Shown: positions 50,333 to 58,562 of the stretch, piece after piece
Layout of the letters: the number at the start of each line of letters is the position of its first letter
How positions within the stretch are numbered: position 1 is the first letter of the stretch
Assembly (NCBI RefSeq): GCF_030814835.1
Contig: NZ_JAUSVS010000013.1
Location: 25,740 to 89,739, forward strand
DNA: 64,000 nt
Origin: Caulobacter ginsengisoli
GTDB taxonomy: Bacteria; Pseudomonadota; Alphaproteobacteria; Caulobacterales; Caulobacteraceae
Direction: 5' to 3'
Translations under genes and position numbers: made by a program
The notes under the pieces: generated by a model
Database searches by the model: none
The model's input: the letters and a program-made list of their open reading frames with translations, nothing else
Told to the model about the DNA's origin: nothing

Positions 50333-51334
50333 GTGACCGCTTCCGCCGAGAATCGCATCGAGTACCTGAACCCCGCCCAGGCCGCCCGCCGGCTCGGCGT
50401 TTCCGCCAAGGCCCTGCGGCTCTACGAGCAGCGCGGGCTGGTGGACCCGGTCCGCACCGCCGCCGGCTGGCGGGCCTATGGGCCGGACCAGATGGCGCGG
50501 GCCGCCGAGATCGCCAATCTGCGGGCCCTGGGCCTCAGCCTGGCCCAGGTCGCCCGGGTGATCGGCGGCGATCCCCAGGACCTGGCCCCGGCGCTCGCGG
50601 CCCATCAGGCCGCCCTGGAAGACCGCCTCGGGAAGCTGTCGGACGCCGTCGCCCAGGTTCGCGACCTGCGGGCCGCCCTGGCGCGGGGGCAGACACCCAC
50701 AGCGGGCGACCTGGCGGGGCTGGTGTCGCCCGGCCTCGCCGTCGCCTTCGACCTGCCCTGGCCCTGGGGCGGCGAGCGGTTCGAGCTCAGCGGCATTCGC
50801 CCGATGACCTACATCACCGGCCCGCTCGGCAGCGGCAAGACCCGGCTGGCCCAGCGCTTGGCCGAGACTCTGCCGGGCGGGGTTTTCCTGGGCCTGGACC
50901 GCGCACTTGTCGGCAGGGCCGATCCGGTCCGGGTCGAGGCGACCCTGGCCTGGCTGGAGGAAGACGGCGCGTCCCGGTCCGAGGCGCTCACAGCCCTGGT
51001 CGTCGCGCTTGAGGCGGAAGGCGTCCTGGTCGTCGACCTGGTCGAGCAGGGCCTGGACCAGGCTGCCCAGGCGGCGCTGATAGCCCACCTGCGCCGACGC
51101 GGCCCGGCGGCCCGGCCGCTGTTCCTGATGACCCGCTCCAACGCCATCCTCGACCTGGCCGCCGTCGGCCCGGACGAAGCCATCCTGTTCTGCCCCGCCA
51201 ACCACAGCCCGCCGACCCTGGTCGCGCCCTGGCCCGGCGCGCCCGGCTACGAGGCGGTCGCCAGCTGCCTGGCCTCGCCGGAGGTGCGGGCGCGGACCGA
51301 GGGCCTCATCGCCCTGCGGCCGGACGCCGCCTAG
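50333..51334 (+). CDS. MerR-type regulator fused to a P-loop NTPase-like domain
   Basis: 333 residues from GTG at 50333, with GAGGTGA upstream. N-terminal MerR winged helix: YLNPAQAARRLGVSAKALRLYEQRGLVDPVRTAAGWRAYGPDQM. A helical linker follows (to about 130). The C-terminal domain has a Walker A motif GPLGSGKTR at about 165-173 and a Walker B-like VLVVDLVEQGLD at about 232-243. MerR proteins normally end in a short effector domain, so this ATP-sensing or ATP-driven arrangement is unusual. No partner gene is obvious. Convergent with marR-like by 4 nt. Confidence 0.82.
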   Translation: MTASAENRIEYLNPAQAARRLGVSAKALRLYEQRGLVDPVRTAAGWRAYGPDQMARAAEIANLRALGLSLAQVARVIGGDPQDLAPALAAHQAALEDRLGKLSDAVAQVRDLRAALARGQTPTAGDLAGLVSPGLAVAFDLPWPWGGERFELSGIRPMTYITGPLGSGKTRLAQRLAETLPGGVFLGLDRALVGRADPVRVEATLAWLEEDGASRSEALTALVVALEAEGVLVVDLVEQGLDQAAQAALIAHLRRRGPAARPLFLMTRSNAILDLAAVGPDEAILFCPANHSPPTLVAPWPGAPGYEAVASCLASPEVRARTEGLIALRPDAA

Positions 51335-51783
51335 CGGTGCTCGTCCAGCCAGATCCGCAGGGCGCGCAGGAAGGGCAGGGCGGTTTCGAAATCGGCGTCG
51401 CTGAAGGCGGTGCGCAGGCCTTCCATGCGGGGCCGCAGCCGGACCAGTCCGTCCTCGTAGGCGGCCCGTCCCGCCGGGGTCAGCGACACCAGCTTGCGCC
51501 GCCCGTCGGCCGCGTCGCCTCGGATCGCCACAAAGCCGGCGGCCTCCAGCCGCTGCAGGGTGTTGGTCATCGCCCCCTTGGTGACCTGGAAGGCGCCGGC
51601 CAGTCTGGCCGGGCTCTCCTCGCCGCCCCGCCGCACGAAATGGGTCAGCACCCCGAACCCGGCCGCCGACAGCCCGTCCGGCAGCGCCCGCTCGAGGGCG
51701 GCGTTCGACAGCTGCTGGATGATGCCGATCTCGGTGAACAGCTCGACGTCAGGACGCGTTCGGGGAGGGGGGCGTGGGGACAT
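51331..51783 (-). CDS. MarR family transcriptional regulator
   Basis: 150 residues. Winged-helix motifs: LSAAGFGVLTHFVRRGGEE, PARLAGAFQVTKGAMTNTLQRLEAAGFV, GRRKLVSLTPAGRAAYEDGL. It overlaps the stop of the nitroreductase-like gene by 1 nt (TGATG). Together with the palindrome in the promoter this suggests an autoregulated operon responding to an unknown ligand. Confidence 0.93.
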   Translation of the reverse strand: MSPRPPPRTRPDVELFTEIGIIQQLSNAALERALPDGLSAAGFGVLTHFVRRGGEESPARLAGAFQVTKGAMTNTLQRLEAAGFVAIRGDAADGRRKLVSLTPAGRAAYEDGLVRLRPRMEGLRTAFSDADFETALPFLRALRIWLDEHR

Positions 51784-52907
51784 CAGGCGGGTTTCAGGTT
51801 GGCGGCCAGGCCCCGGCGCGGTGCGGGCGGGATCGGCTTGGCGTAGCCGATTCGGCTGAGCATCTGTATCCGACCGCCGTCTGGCGTGAGGTCGGCATGC
51901 AGGCGGGTGAAGAGGCCGGCCATGGTCGGATATTCCTGCAGGCCCTGGCTCCAGGGCTGCATCGACAGTCCCAGGCCCGTAGCCGCCAGGTTGGCCCGCA
52001 GATAGGCGCGGCCGGCGGTCAGCTGCTCGGCGCGGCTGTTGCCGGCGGTGGTCAGCCAGACGAAGCCGGCCGCGCTCTCGGAGCCGGCCTTCATCAGGGC
52101 GATTTCCTGCTTGAAGGCCCAGGACCCCGGCTGGGCCATCCTGGCCCGGGTCAGCAGGCCGGTAGCCACGGCGGCCTCGATAGCCGGACCCTCGATGGAG
52201 ATGCCGTAGCGATGGGCCGCCACCGCCTTGGCGCCCAGGAAGGTGCGCTCGAGGCTCTCCTGGTGGGCGTCGGCCGTGTTGGCCTCGATCACCGAGCCCT
52301 CGAAGACCTGGGCGCGCAGGCGGTCCCGAGCCGCGCCGCTCACCGTCGATCCGAACTGGACGCCGGGAAGGTTGGCGGCCGCGCCGATGGCCGCCGCCGC
52401 GTCCGGCGTCACCGGGCGGTCTTCGTAGCGGGCCCGATTTGTGCGGCGCTTGAGGGCCTGGGCGAACAGCGGGTCGGCTTGGCCGCCAGCGCTCAGGACC
52501 ACCCGGGCGATGGGCCGGTCGTCGAGGTTGGGCGCCGGCTCGCCCAGCGGGAAGGGGGTGATGGTCGCCGTCAGCCCCTGCGCCCCCGCCGCGAGGCTGA
52601 GCAGTTCCAGGAAGGCGCCGCAGCCGATGACGATCTGGCGGTTGAAGGGGTCGGTGACCGGCAGCAGCCGGCTCCGGTCGACATAGAGGGTGATGGCGTC
52701 CGGCTCGCTGAGGTCGGCCAGCCAGGGCTGCATGTTGTGCGGGTTGGGGGCCAGGATCGCCCAGGCCAACGCCCGCTTGCGGGGATCGGTCTCACCGGCG
52801 CCGGGATTGCTCCACGCCGCGCGGGGATCCGGGCCGGCTGACGCGCATCCCGTCGCGGCGAACACGGCGCCGCCGCCGACCAGGCGAATGAAGTCGCGAC
52901 GAAGCAT
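51783..52907 (-). CDS. Nitroreductase-like (Acg family) protein with Tat/lipoprotein-like leader
   Basis: 374 residues. N-terminus RRDFIRLVGGGAVFAATGCAS combines a twin-arginine motif with a lipobox-like ATGC. Nitroreductase-like features: WAILAPNPHNMQPWLADL, TDPFNRQIVIGCGAFLELL, then C-terminal AYLRANLAATGLGLSMQPWSQGLQEY. Members of the Acg group bind FMN or sequester it. Export by Tat would fit a folded flavoprotein. First gene of the marR operon. Confidence 0.83.
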   Translation of the reverse strand: MLRRDFIRLVGGGAVFAATGCASAGPDPRAAWSNPGAGETDPRKRALAWAILAPNPHNMQPWLADLSEPDAITLYVDRSRLLPVTDPFNRQIVIGCGAFLELLSLAAGAQGLTATITPFPLGEPAPNLDDRPIARVVLSAGGQADPLFAQALKRRTNRARYEDRPVTPDAAAAIGAAANLPGVQFGSTVSGAARDRLRAQVFEGSVIEANTADAHQESLERTFLGAKAVAAHRYGISIEGPAIEAAVATGLLTRARMAQPGSWAFKQEIALMKAGSESAAGFVWLTTAGNSRAEQLTAGRAYLRANLAATGLGLSMQPWSQGLQEYPTMAGLFTRLHADLTPDGGRIQMLSRIGYAKPIPPAPRRGLAANLKPA

Positions 52908-52923
52908 GGCGGGCGTCCATATA

Positions 52924-52967
52924 GTTTAACGTCAAACCATATTTATAGTTCAATGCTGAACTGTCAA
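52924..52967 (-). promoter_or_regulatory. Promoter with MarR-type operator between -35 and -10
   Basis: On the minus strand TTGACA (52967-52962) is followed directly by the perfect palindrome AGTTCA-GCAT-TGAACT (52962-52947), then the AT-rich -10 area (TATAAATAT). A second, imperfect palindrome GTTTGACGTTAAAC (52937-52924) lies near the expected start of transcription, 17 nt before the ATG. Placement is textbook for repression by the downstream MarR protein. Confidence 0.6.
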
Positions 52968-53036
52968 TCCTCTCCTCCTTTGCTTTTGGCATGGCCGTCG
53001 CCTATGGAAGTTGGAAGCGGAAGTCCCCGGCGAGAA

Positions 53037-53216
53037 TCCTCCCCCGGAGGGGGAGGGGGACCATGCGGAGCATGGTGGAGGGGGTTTACGCTGCCGCTAC
53101 GGTTCAGGATGGAGCGCAGCGGATCGGCTGAGGGTTTGTTTCCAGGCGTGATTGGCAGCGGCAACCCCCTCCACCACGCCTTTGGCGCGGTCCCCCTCCC
53201 CCTCCGGGGGAGGATT
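53037..53216. repeat. Dispersed ~180-bp inverted-repeat element, copy 2
   Basis: Same element as 1-178, in the same orientation and nearly the same length. The left arm (about 53037-53095) has CCTCCCCC/GGGGGAGG and ACCATGCGGAGCATGGT; the right arm (about 53157-53216) is its approximate reverse complement. The middle also matches copy 1 (GATCGGCTGAG near 53122). It lies between the MarR/nitroreductase promoter region and the rnhA 3' end. Confidence 0.85.
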
Positions 53217-53263
53217 TGCAGAGAGCCTGTTGGCCACCTTCCCGCTATGTTGAAGGAACGGCC

Positions 53264-53710
53264 CTAAGCCTCGCCCAGCGTCTCGAGCATGCCCTTGCGG
53301 GCCAGGCCGTCGGCCCGCTCGTTCATTTCATGGCCGGCATGGCCCTTGACCCAGCGCCAGTCGACCTCGTGCCGCTGGCGGGCCTCGTCGAGCCGTCGCC
53401 AGAGATCCTCGTTCTTGACCGCGCCCTTGCTGTAGGTCTTCCAGCCGCGCGCCTTCCACAGATGCAGCCACTCCGAAATCCCGGTGCGGACATACTGGCT
53501 GTCGGTGTGCAGCTCGACCTTGCAGGGCTTCTTCAGCGCCTCCAGGGCCTGGATGGCGGCCATCAGCTCCATGCGGTTGTTGGTGGTCGCCAGCTCGCCG
53601 CCGCAGATTTCCTTCTCATGGCCGTTCATGGTCAGGATGGCGCCCCAGCCGCCGGGGCCGGGATTTCCGCGGCAGGCGCCGTCGGTAAAGATCACTACGC
53701 TAGGGGTCAT
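53264..53710 (-). CDS. rnhA: Ribonuclease HI
   Basis: 148 residues. Catalytic acids in IFTDGACRGNPGPGGWG, MELMAAIQAL, HTDSQYVRTG, and the C-terminal WVKGHAGHEMNERADGLA. Cuts RNA in RNA-DNA hybrids. ATG overlaps the thrB stop by 4 nt. Confidence 0.96.
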   Translation of the reverse strand: MTPSVVIFTDGACRGNPGPGGWGAILTMNGHEKEICGGELATTNNRMELMAAIQALEALKKPCKVELHTDSQYVRTGISEWLHLWKARGWKTYSKGAVKNEDLWRRLDEARQRHEVDWRWVKGHAGHEMNERADGLARKGMLETLGEA

Positions 53711-54657
53711 GCCACCACCACAAGGCCGGCCCGGTGGACCGCCAACTTTCGTTCGTACTCCATGGGATCCTTGGGCCGCACCAGCGCCCCGGCCGGGGTC
53801 GCGCCCCAGTCGGCCAGGCGCGTGAGGAAGAACCGCATCGCCGCCCCATGCGCCAGGATCGGCAGGGCCGCCCGTTCGGCCGGCGACAGCGGTCGGCGGC
53901 TCTCGTAGCCGGCGATCATCGCGGCGGCGGCGGTGACGTTGAAACTGCCGTCGCTCTCGAAGCACCAGGCGTTGAGGCAGATGGCCAGGTCATAGGCCAG
54001 GGCGTCGTCGCAGGCGAAATAGAAGTCGATGGCGGCGGCGAACCGGCCTTCGCGGAAGAAGACATTGTCGGGGAAGAAGTCGGCGTGGATGACCCCGCCG
54101 GGCAGATCCCCGGGCCAGTGGGCGGCCAGATGCGCCAGATCGGCCTCAATTGTCGCCGCCAGCCCGGGCTTCAAGGCTTCGGCGTCGGCGGCGTGGCCGG
54201 CGAAGAGGCCCGCCCAGGACGCCTGGCCCAGGTCATTGGCCCGCCGCTCGCCATAGCCCAGGCCCGCCTGATGCAGCCAGGCCAGGCCCACGCCCGCCTC
54301 CCGGCAATGCGCCACCGTCGGCCGCCGCACCGACAGACCCGGCAGGAACTCGACCAGCGCCACCGGCTTGCCGTCGATGCTCTGCAGATAGCCGCCGTCC
54401 TTGCCCGCCACCGGCCGGGCGCTGGGAAAGCCCTGGTCGGCCAGCCAGGTCAGCAGGCCCAGGAAGTAGGGCAGCTCCTCGGCCCGCACGTCCCGCTCAT
54501 AAACGGTCAGAATGAACCGCCCTTCGGCCGTTTCCAGCAGGAAGTTGGAGTTCTGGATCCCCTCGGCGATGCCCTTGAAGGCCAGGGGCTCGGACAGGCC
54601 AAACCCGGCCAGCAGGCGGGCGAGGTCCTCGTCGGAGATGTCGGTGTAGACGGCCAT
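53707..54657 (-). CDS. thrB: Homoserine kinase (ThrB, APH-fold type)
   Basis: 316 residues. Protein-kinase-like fold: LAFKGIAEGIQNSNFLLETAEGRFILTVYE, then the catalytic GGVIHADFFPDNVFF (HxDxxxxN) and AIDFYFACDDALAYDLAICLNAW. Phosphorylates homoserine; the product feeds thrC at 29082-30491. Middle gene of ispH-thrB-rnhA. Confidence 0.95.
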   Translation of the reverse strand: MAVYTDISDEDLARLLAGFGLSEPLAFKGIAEGIQNSNFLLETAEGRFILTVYERDVRAEELPYFLGLLTWLADQGFPSARPVAGKDGGYLQSIDGKPVALVEFLPGLSVRRPTVAHCREAGVGLAWLHQAGLGYGERRANDLGQASWAGLFAGHAADAEALKPGLAATIEADLAHLAAHWPGDLPGGVIHADFFPDNVFFREGRFAAAIDFYFACDDALAYDLAICLNAWCFESDGSFNVTAAAAMIAGYESRRPLSPAERAALPILAHGAAMRFFLTRLADWGATPAGALVRPKDPMEYERKLAVHRAGLVVVA

Positions 54658-54695
54658 GGCTCCGCATGGCGGAGCCCGGCTCGGCGGTCAAGGCG

Positions 54696-55655
54696 CTACT
54701 CGGCCAGCACCCGCGGCAGCTTGAAGGTCACGGTTTCCTTCATCGGCGCCACTTCCTCGACCGACAGGTCATAGCGGGTCGCCAGGGTCAGGATCAGCTC
54801 CTCGACCAGCTTCTCCGGCGCCGAGGCCCCGGCGGTGACGCCGACCGAGGCTGCCCCGTCCAGCCAGGCCCAGTCCAGGCCGCTGGCGTCGTCCAGCAGG
54901 TAGGCGGCCTTGGCCCCGGCCTTCATCCCGACCTCGACCAGCCGCACGGAGTTGGAGCTGTTGCGCGAGCCGACCACCAGCAGCAGGTCGCACTCATGGG
55001 CCAGCTGCTTGACCGCCTCCTGGCGGTTGGTGGTGGCGTAGCAGATGTCTTCCTTGTGCGGGGCGCTGATGCCGGGGAAGCGCCGCTGTAGCACCGCCAC
55101 GATGTCGCTGGTGTCGTCGACCGACAGGGTGGTCTGGGTGACGAAGGCGACGTTGGCCGGGTCCCTGGGCTGGAAGACCTCGGCGTCCTCGATATGCTCG
55201 ATCAGGGCCACCGCGCCCTCGGGCAGCTGGCCCATGGTGCCGACCACTTCGGGGTGGCCGGCATGGCCGATCAGCACGATCTCACGGCCGTTGTCGAAAT
55301 GCCGCTGGGCCTCGACGTGAACCTTGGAGACCAGCGGGCAGGTGGCGTCCAGATAGAGCATCTGGCGGGTCTTGGCCTCGGCCGGGACCGACTTGGGGAC
55401 GCCGTGGGCCGAGAAGACGATCGGTCGGTCGGCCGGGGCTTCGTCCAGTTCCTCGACGAAGATGGCGCCCATGGCCTTGAGCCGGTCGACCACATGGCGG
55501 TTGTGGACGATCTCATGGCGCACATAGACGGGCGCGCCGTATTTCTCGATGGCCCGCTCGACGATCTGGATGGCCCGGTCCACCCCGGCGCAGAAACCGC
55601 GCGGACTGGCCAGGAACAGCTTCAGCGGCGGCTTGATCGGGGCGTGGGCGTTCAT
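54696..55655 (-). CDS. ispH: 4-Hydroxy-3-methylbut-2-enyl diphosphate reductase
   Basis: 319 residues. Three Fe-S cysteines in ASPRGFCAGVDRAI, LDATCPLVSKVH and DICYATTNRQEAVK, plus GSRNSSNSVRLVEV. Last step of the MEP isoprenoid pathway, giving IPP and DMAPP. First gene of ispH-thrB-rnhA, 38 nt before thrB. Confidence 0.96.
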   Translation of the reverse strand: MNAHAPIKPPLKLFLASPRGFCAGVDRAIQIVERAIEKYGAPVYVRHEIVHNRHVVDRLKAMGAIFVEELDEAPADRPIVFSAHGVPKSVPAEAKTRQMLYLDATCPLVSKVHVEAQRHFDNGREIVLIGHAGHPEVVGTMGQLPEGAVALIEHIEDAEVFQPRDPANVAFVTQTTLSVDDTSDIVAVLQRRFPGISAPHKEDICYATTNRQEAVKQLAHECDLLLVVGSRNSSNSVRLVEVGMKAGAKAAYLLDDASGLDWAWLDGAASVGVTAGASAPEKLVEELILTLATRYDLSVEEVAPMKETVTFKLPRVLAE

Positions 55656-55715
55656 GGGCCCAACCTAATGCGCCCGGGGCGGAAATGGCAGTGGGTTTCC
55701 TGGGCAATTCGCCCC

Positions 55716-55796
55716 CAGAGCGCTACGCGCTCTGAACACTAAGAATCGACCCTGCTTTTCCCCTTTGGCTTGAATTGAGCCAAAGGGGGCAGGGTC
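55716..55796. repeat. Two strong palindromes in a divergent promoter region
   Basis: CAGAGCGC-TAC-GCGCTCTG (55716-55734) and, after 13 nt, a larger structure: GACCCTGC (55748-55755) with GCAGGGTC (55789-55796), enclosing CCCCTTTGGCT (55760-55770) with AGCCAAAGGGG (55778-55788). They sit in the 241-nt gap between the divergent ispH and exported-protein genes, so simple termination is not expected. Confidence 0.65.
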
Positions 55797-55896
55797 GGGG
55801 ACGGCGTGCGTTGCTAGGTCATGCCTTTGCCGTTATCAGACATGACAACGGGCCGGCCGGTGTCGGGGCCGGCAGTCTCTATTTTCTGGACCGATC

Positions 55897-56580
55897 ATGC
55901 GTCGCACCCTCGCCTTTGCCACCGCCGCTATCCTGGCCCTTACGGTGCTGCCCACCGCCTCGGTCATGGCCCAGGGCCGTCCCAGCGACGACGACAAGCA
56001 GCGCCAGGAAGCGGCCCGAAAGAAGAAGCGCGACCAGGAGTGGAACCAGCCGGCCGCGCCGCTGCCCGCCCTGCGCAACGCCGGGCCCTGCCCGTATGTG
56101 AAGGTGCTCTACGACGCCGGCCGCTACATGCAGTTCAAGGACAACAAGGAAGCGGCCGCCAACGTCGAATACACCGGCGAGATCGAAGGCATTTCCTCGG
56201 GCTGCGCCTACAAGGACAACGAGCCGATCAAGATGCAGATCGACCTGCTGTTCGGCCTGGGCCGCGGTCCGCAGGGGACCGACAACAAGAAGGTCTACCG
56301 CTATTGGGTCGCCGTCACCCAGCGCAACAAGGAAGTCCTGGCCAAGGAATATTTCGACCTGCCGGTCAGCTTCCCGGCCGGCGCCGACCGCACCCTGGTG
56401 CGTGAGAGCGTCAGCGGCATCGTCATCCCGCGCGCCAATCTGGACACCAGCGGCGCCAATTTCGAGATCCTGATCGGCTTCGACGTGACCCCGGAAATGG
56501 CCGCCTTCAACCGCGACGGCAAGCGCTTCCGCGTCAACGCCGGCGCGCCCAAGCCCGCGGGAGCCGCCGGCGGACAATGA
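55897..56580 (+). CDS. Exported protein of unknown function
   Basis: 227 residues. Signal peptide ends near SVMAQG, then a charged linker (DDDKQRQEAARKKKRDQEW). The body has LRNAGPCPYVKVLYDAGRYMQF, EYTGEIEGISSGCAYKDNEPIKMQIDLLFGLGRGPQ, VYRYWVAVTQRNKEVLAKEYFDLPVSFPAG. Two cysteines may pair. I do not recognise a family. It overlaps argS by 4 nt. Confidence 0.78.
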   Translation: MRRTLAFATAAILALTVLPTASVMAQGRPSDDDKQRQEAARKKKRDQEWNQPAAPLPALRNAGPCPYVKVLYDAGRYMQFKDNKEAAANVEYTGEIEGISSGCAYKDNEPIKMQIDLLFGLGRGPQGTDNKKVYRYWVAVTQRNKEVLAKEYFDLPVSFPAGADRTLVRESVSGIVIPRANLDTSGANFEILIGFDVTPEMAAFNRDGKRFRVNAGAPKPAGAAGGQ

Positions 56581-58379
56581 GCGATCTGAAACGCTCGCTC
56601 AGCGAAGCGGTCGCCGCCGCCTTCGCGGAGCTGGGGATTCCTGAAGAATACGGCCGCGTCACCGCCTCCGACCGACCCGACCTCGCCGACTTCCAGTGCA
56701 ACGGGGCCCTCGCCGCGGCCAAGGTCGTGCGCAAGCCACCGCGCGAGATCGCCGCGGGCGTGGTCGAGAAGCTGTCGGGCCGGCCGGAACTGGCCTCGGT
56801 CGAGATCGCCGGCCTGGGCTTCATCAACCTGCGGGTCAGCCCCGCCACCCTGTCGGCCCGGGCCAACGAGATCGCCGCCGACGAACGCGCCGGGGCCAGC
56901 CTGTTCGAATCCCCTCGCCGGGTGATGGTCGATTATGGCGGCCCCAACGTCGCCAAGCCGATGCATGTGGGCCACCTGCGCGCCTCGATCATCGGCGAAT
57001 CGGTCAAGCGCCTCTACCGCTTCCGCGGCGACGAGGTGCTGGGCGACGCCCATTTCGGCGACTGGGGCTTCCAGATGGGCCTGCTCATCGTGGCGGTCAC
57101 CGACGAGGACGCCTTCGTCCGCAACCTGATGGAGCGGCTGGCCCAGGGCTCGGGCGCCTATTCGCCCACGGACGAGCGCCGGGTGCTGGACGAACTGGCC
57201 GGCCGGGTCGACCTGGCCATGCTGGATCGGCTCTATCCGGAAGCGGCCGCCAAGGCCAAGGCCGACGAAGCCTTCCGCGACCGCGCCCGCAAGGCCACGG
57301 CCGAGCTGCAGGCCGGCCGCTACGGCTACCGCCTGCTGTGGAAGCATTTCGTCGAGGTCAGCCGGGTCGCCCTGCAGCGCGAGTTCCATGCCCTGGGGGT
57401 CGATTTCGATCTCTGGAAGGGCGAGAGCGACGTCGACGCCCTGATCGAGCCTATGGTCCGTGAGCTGGATGAAAAGCGCCTGCTGGTCGACGACCAGGGC
57501 GCCCGGATCATCCGCATCGCCCGCGAGAGCGACAAGCGCGAGTTGCCGCCGCTGCTGGTCATCTCCTCGGAGGGATCGGCGATGTACGGCACCACGGACC
57601 TGGCCACCATCCTCGACCGCCGCCGCAGCTTCGATCCCGAGCTGGTCCTCTACGCCGTCGACCAGCGTCAGGCCGACCATTTCGAGCAGGTGTTCCGCGC
57701 CGCCTATCTGGCCGGCTACGCCAAGGAAGGCGAGCTGGAGCACATCGGCTTCGGCACCATGAACGGCCCCGACGGCAAGCCCTTCAAGACCCGCGAGGGC
57801 GGCGTCCTGAAGCTGCATGACCTGATCGAGATGGCCCGGGCCAAGGCCCGCGAACGCCTGCGCGAGGCGGGCCTGGGCGCCGAGCTCGACCCGGCCGAGT
57901 TCGAGGACATCGCCCACAAGGTCGCCGTCTCGGCCCTGAAGTTCTCCGACCTGTCGAACTTCCGCGGCACCAGCTACGTCTTCGACCTCGACCGCTTCAC
58001 CAGCTTCGAGGGCAAGACCGGGCCGTACCTGCTCTACCAGGCGGTGCGGATCAAATCGGTGCTGCGCCGGGTGGAGGCCGAGGGCCACGAGCCAGGTCGG
58101 ATCAAGATTATCGAGCCGGCCGAGCGGGAACTAGTGCTGCTGCTCGACGCCTTCGAGACGGCGCTATCGGAAGCCTACGACAAGAAGGCTCCTAACTTCA
58201 TCGCCGACCACGCCTTCAAGCTGGCCCAGGCTTTCTCGCGTTTCTGGGCCGCTTGTCCGATCCTCCAGGCCGAAGACGAAACCATCCGGGCCTCACGCAT
58301 CCGCCTGGCGACGACGACGCTGCGGCAGATGGAGCTGGCCCTGGACCTGCTGGGCATCGAGACGCCGGAGCGGATGTAA
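56577..58379 (+). CDS. argS: Arginyl-tRNA synthetase
   Basis: 600 residues, full length. N-terminal Add1 domain, HIGH-like MHVGHLRASIIGE, DWGFQMGLLIVA, KMSKS-equivalent PFKTREGGVLKL, and the anticodon-binding C-terminus to ERM. Class I. Its ATG overlaps the stop of the exported-protein gene (ATGA). Confidence 0.97.
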   Translation: MSDLKRSLSEAVAAAFAELGIPEEYGRVTASDRPDLADFQCNGALAAAKVVRKPPREIAAGVVEKLSGRPELASVEIAGLGFINLRVSPATLSARANEIAADERAGASLFESPRRVMVDYGGPNVAKPMHVGHLRASIIGESVKRLYRFRGDEVLGDAHFGDWGFQMGLLIVAVTDEDAFVRNLMERLAQGSGAYSPTDERRVLDELAGRVDLAMLDRLYPEAAAKAKADEAFRDRARKATAELQAGRYGYRLLWKHFVEVSRVALQREFHALGVDFDLWKGESDVDALIEPMVRELDEKRLLVDDQGARIIRIARESDKRELPPLLVISSEGSAMYGTTDLATILDRRRSFDPELVLYAVDQRQADHFEQVFRAAYLAGYAKEGELEHIGFGTMNGPDGKPFKTREGGVLKLHDLIEMARAKARERLREAGLGAELDPAEFEDIAHKVAVSALKFSDLSNFRGTSYVFDLDRFTSFEGKTGPYLLYQAVRIKSVLRRVEAEGHEPGRIKIIEPAERELVLLLDAFETALSEAYDKKAPNFIADHAFKLAQAFSRFWAACPILQAEDETIRASRIRLATTTLRQMELALDLLGIETPERM

Positions 58380-58389
58380 ACTCCCCGTG

Positions 58390-58481
58390 TCCCCAGCGAA
58401 AGCTGGGGCCCATGAGGGCGGAGATGCTGGCCAGCGCTGTGCAGGTTAAGCCTCACCCATGGGTCCCAGCTTTCGCTGGGA
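58390..58481. repeat. REP-like inverted repeat with CCCAGC-GAAA-GCTGGG arms
   Basis: Left arm starts CCCCAGC-GAAA-GCTGGGG (58391-58408), then CCCATGAGG. The right arm (58451-58481) is its near reverse complement, CCCAGC-TTTC-GCTGGG with CCCATGGG. The GAAA tetraloop architecture matches the three GCTCATCCCC repeats, but stem bases differ. It sits between argS and the glycine riboswitch, and might end argS transcription. Confidence 0.8.
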
Positions 58482-58562
58482 AGGCGGAACTTGAACTGAC
58501 GGCGGTTCCAACACGGCCGCCCGTTGACTTAAGCCCGCGCCTCCGACAGTTTCCGCCTCGCT

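Noticed and set aside
56301..58088. 595-residue minus-strand ORF antisense to argS
   Set aside because: argS is complete and conserved on the plus strand; the antisense product shows no family features.
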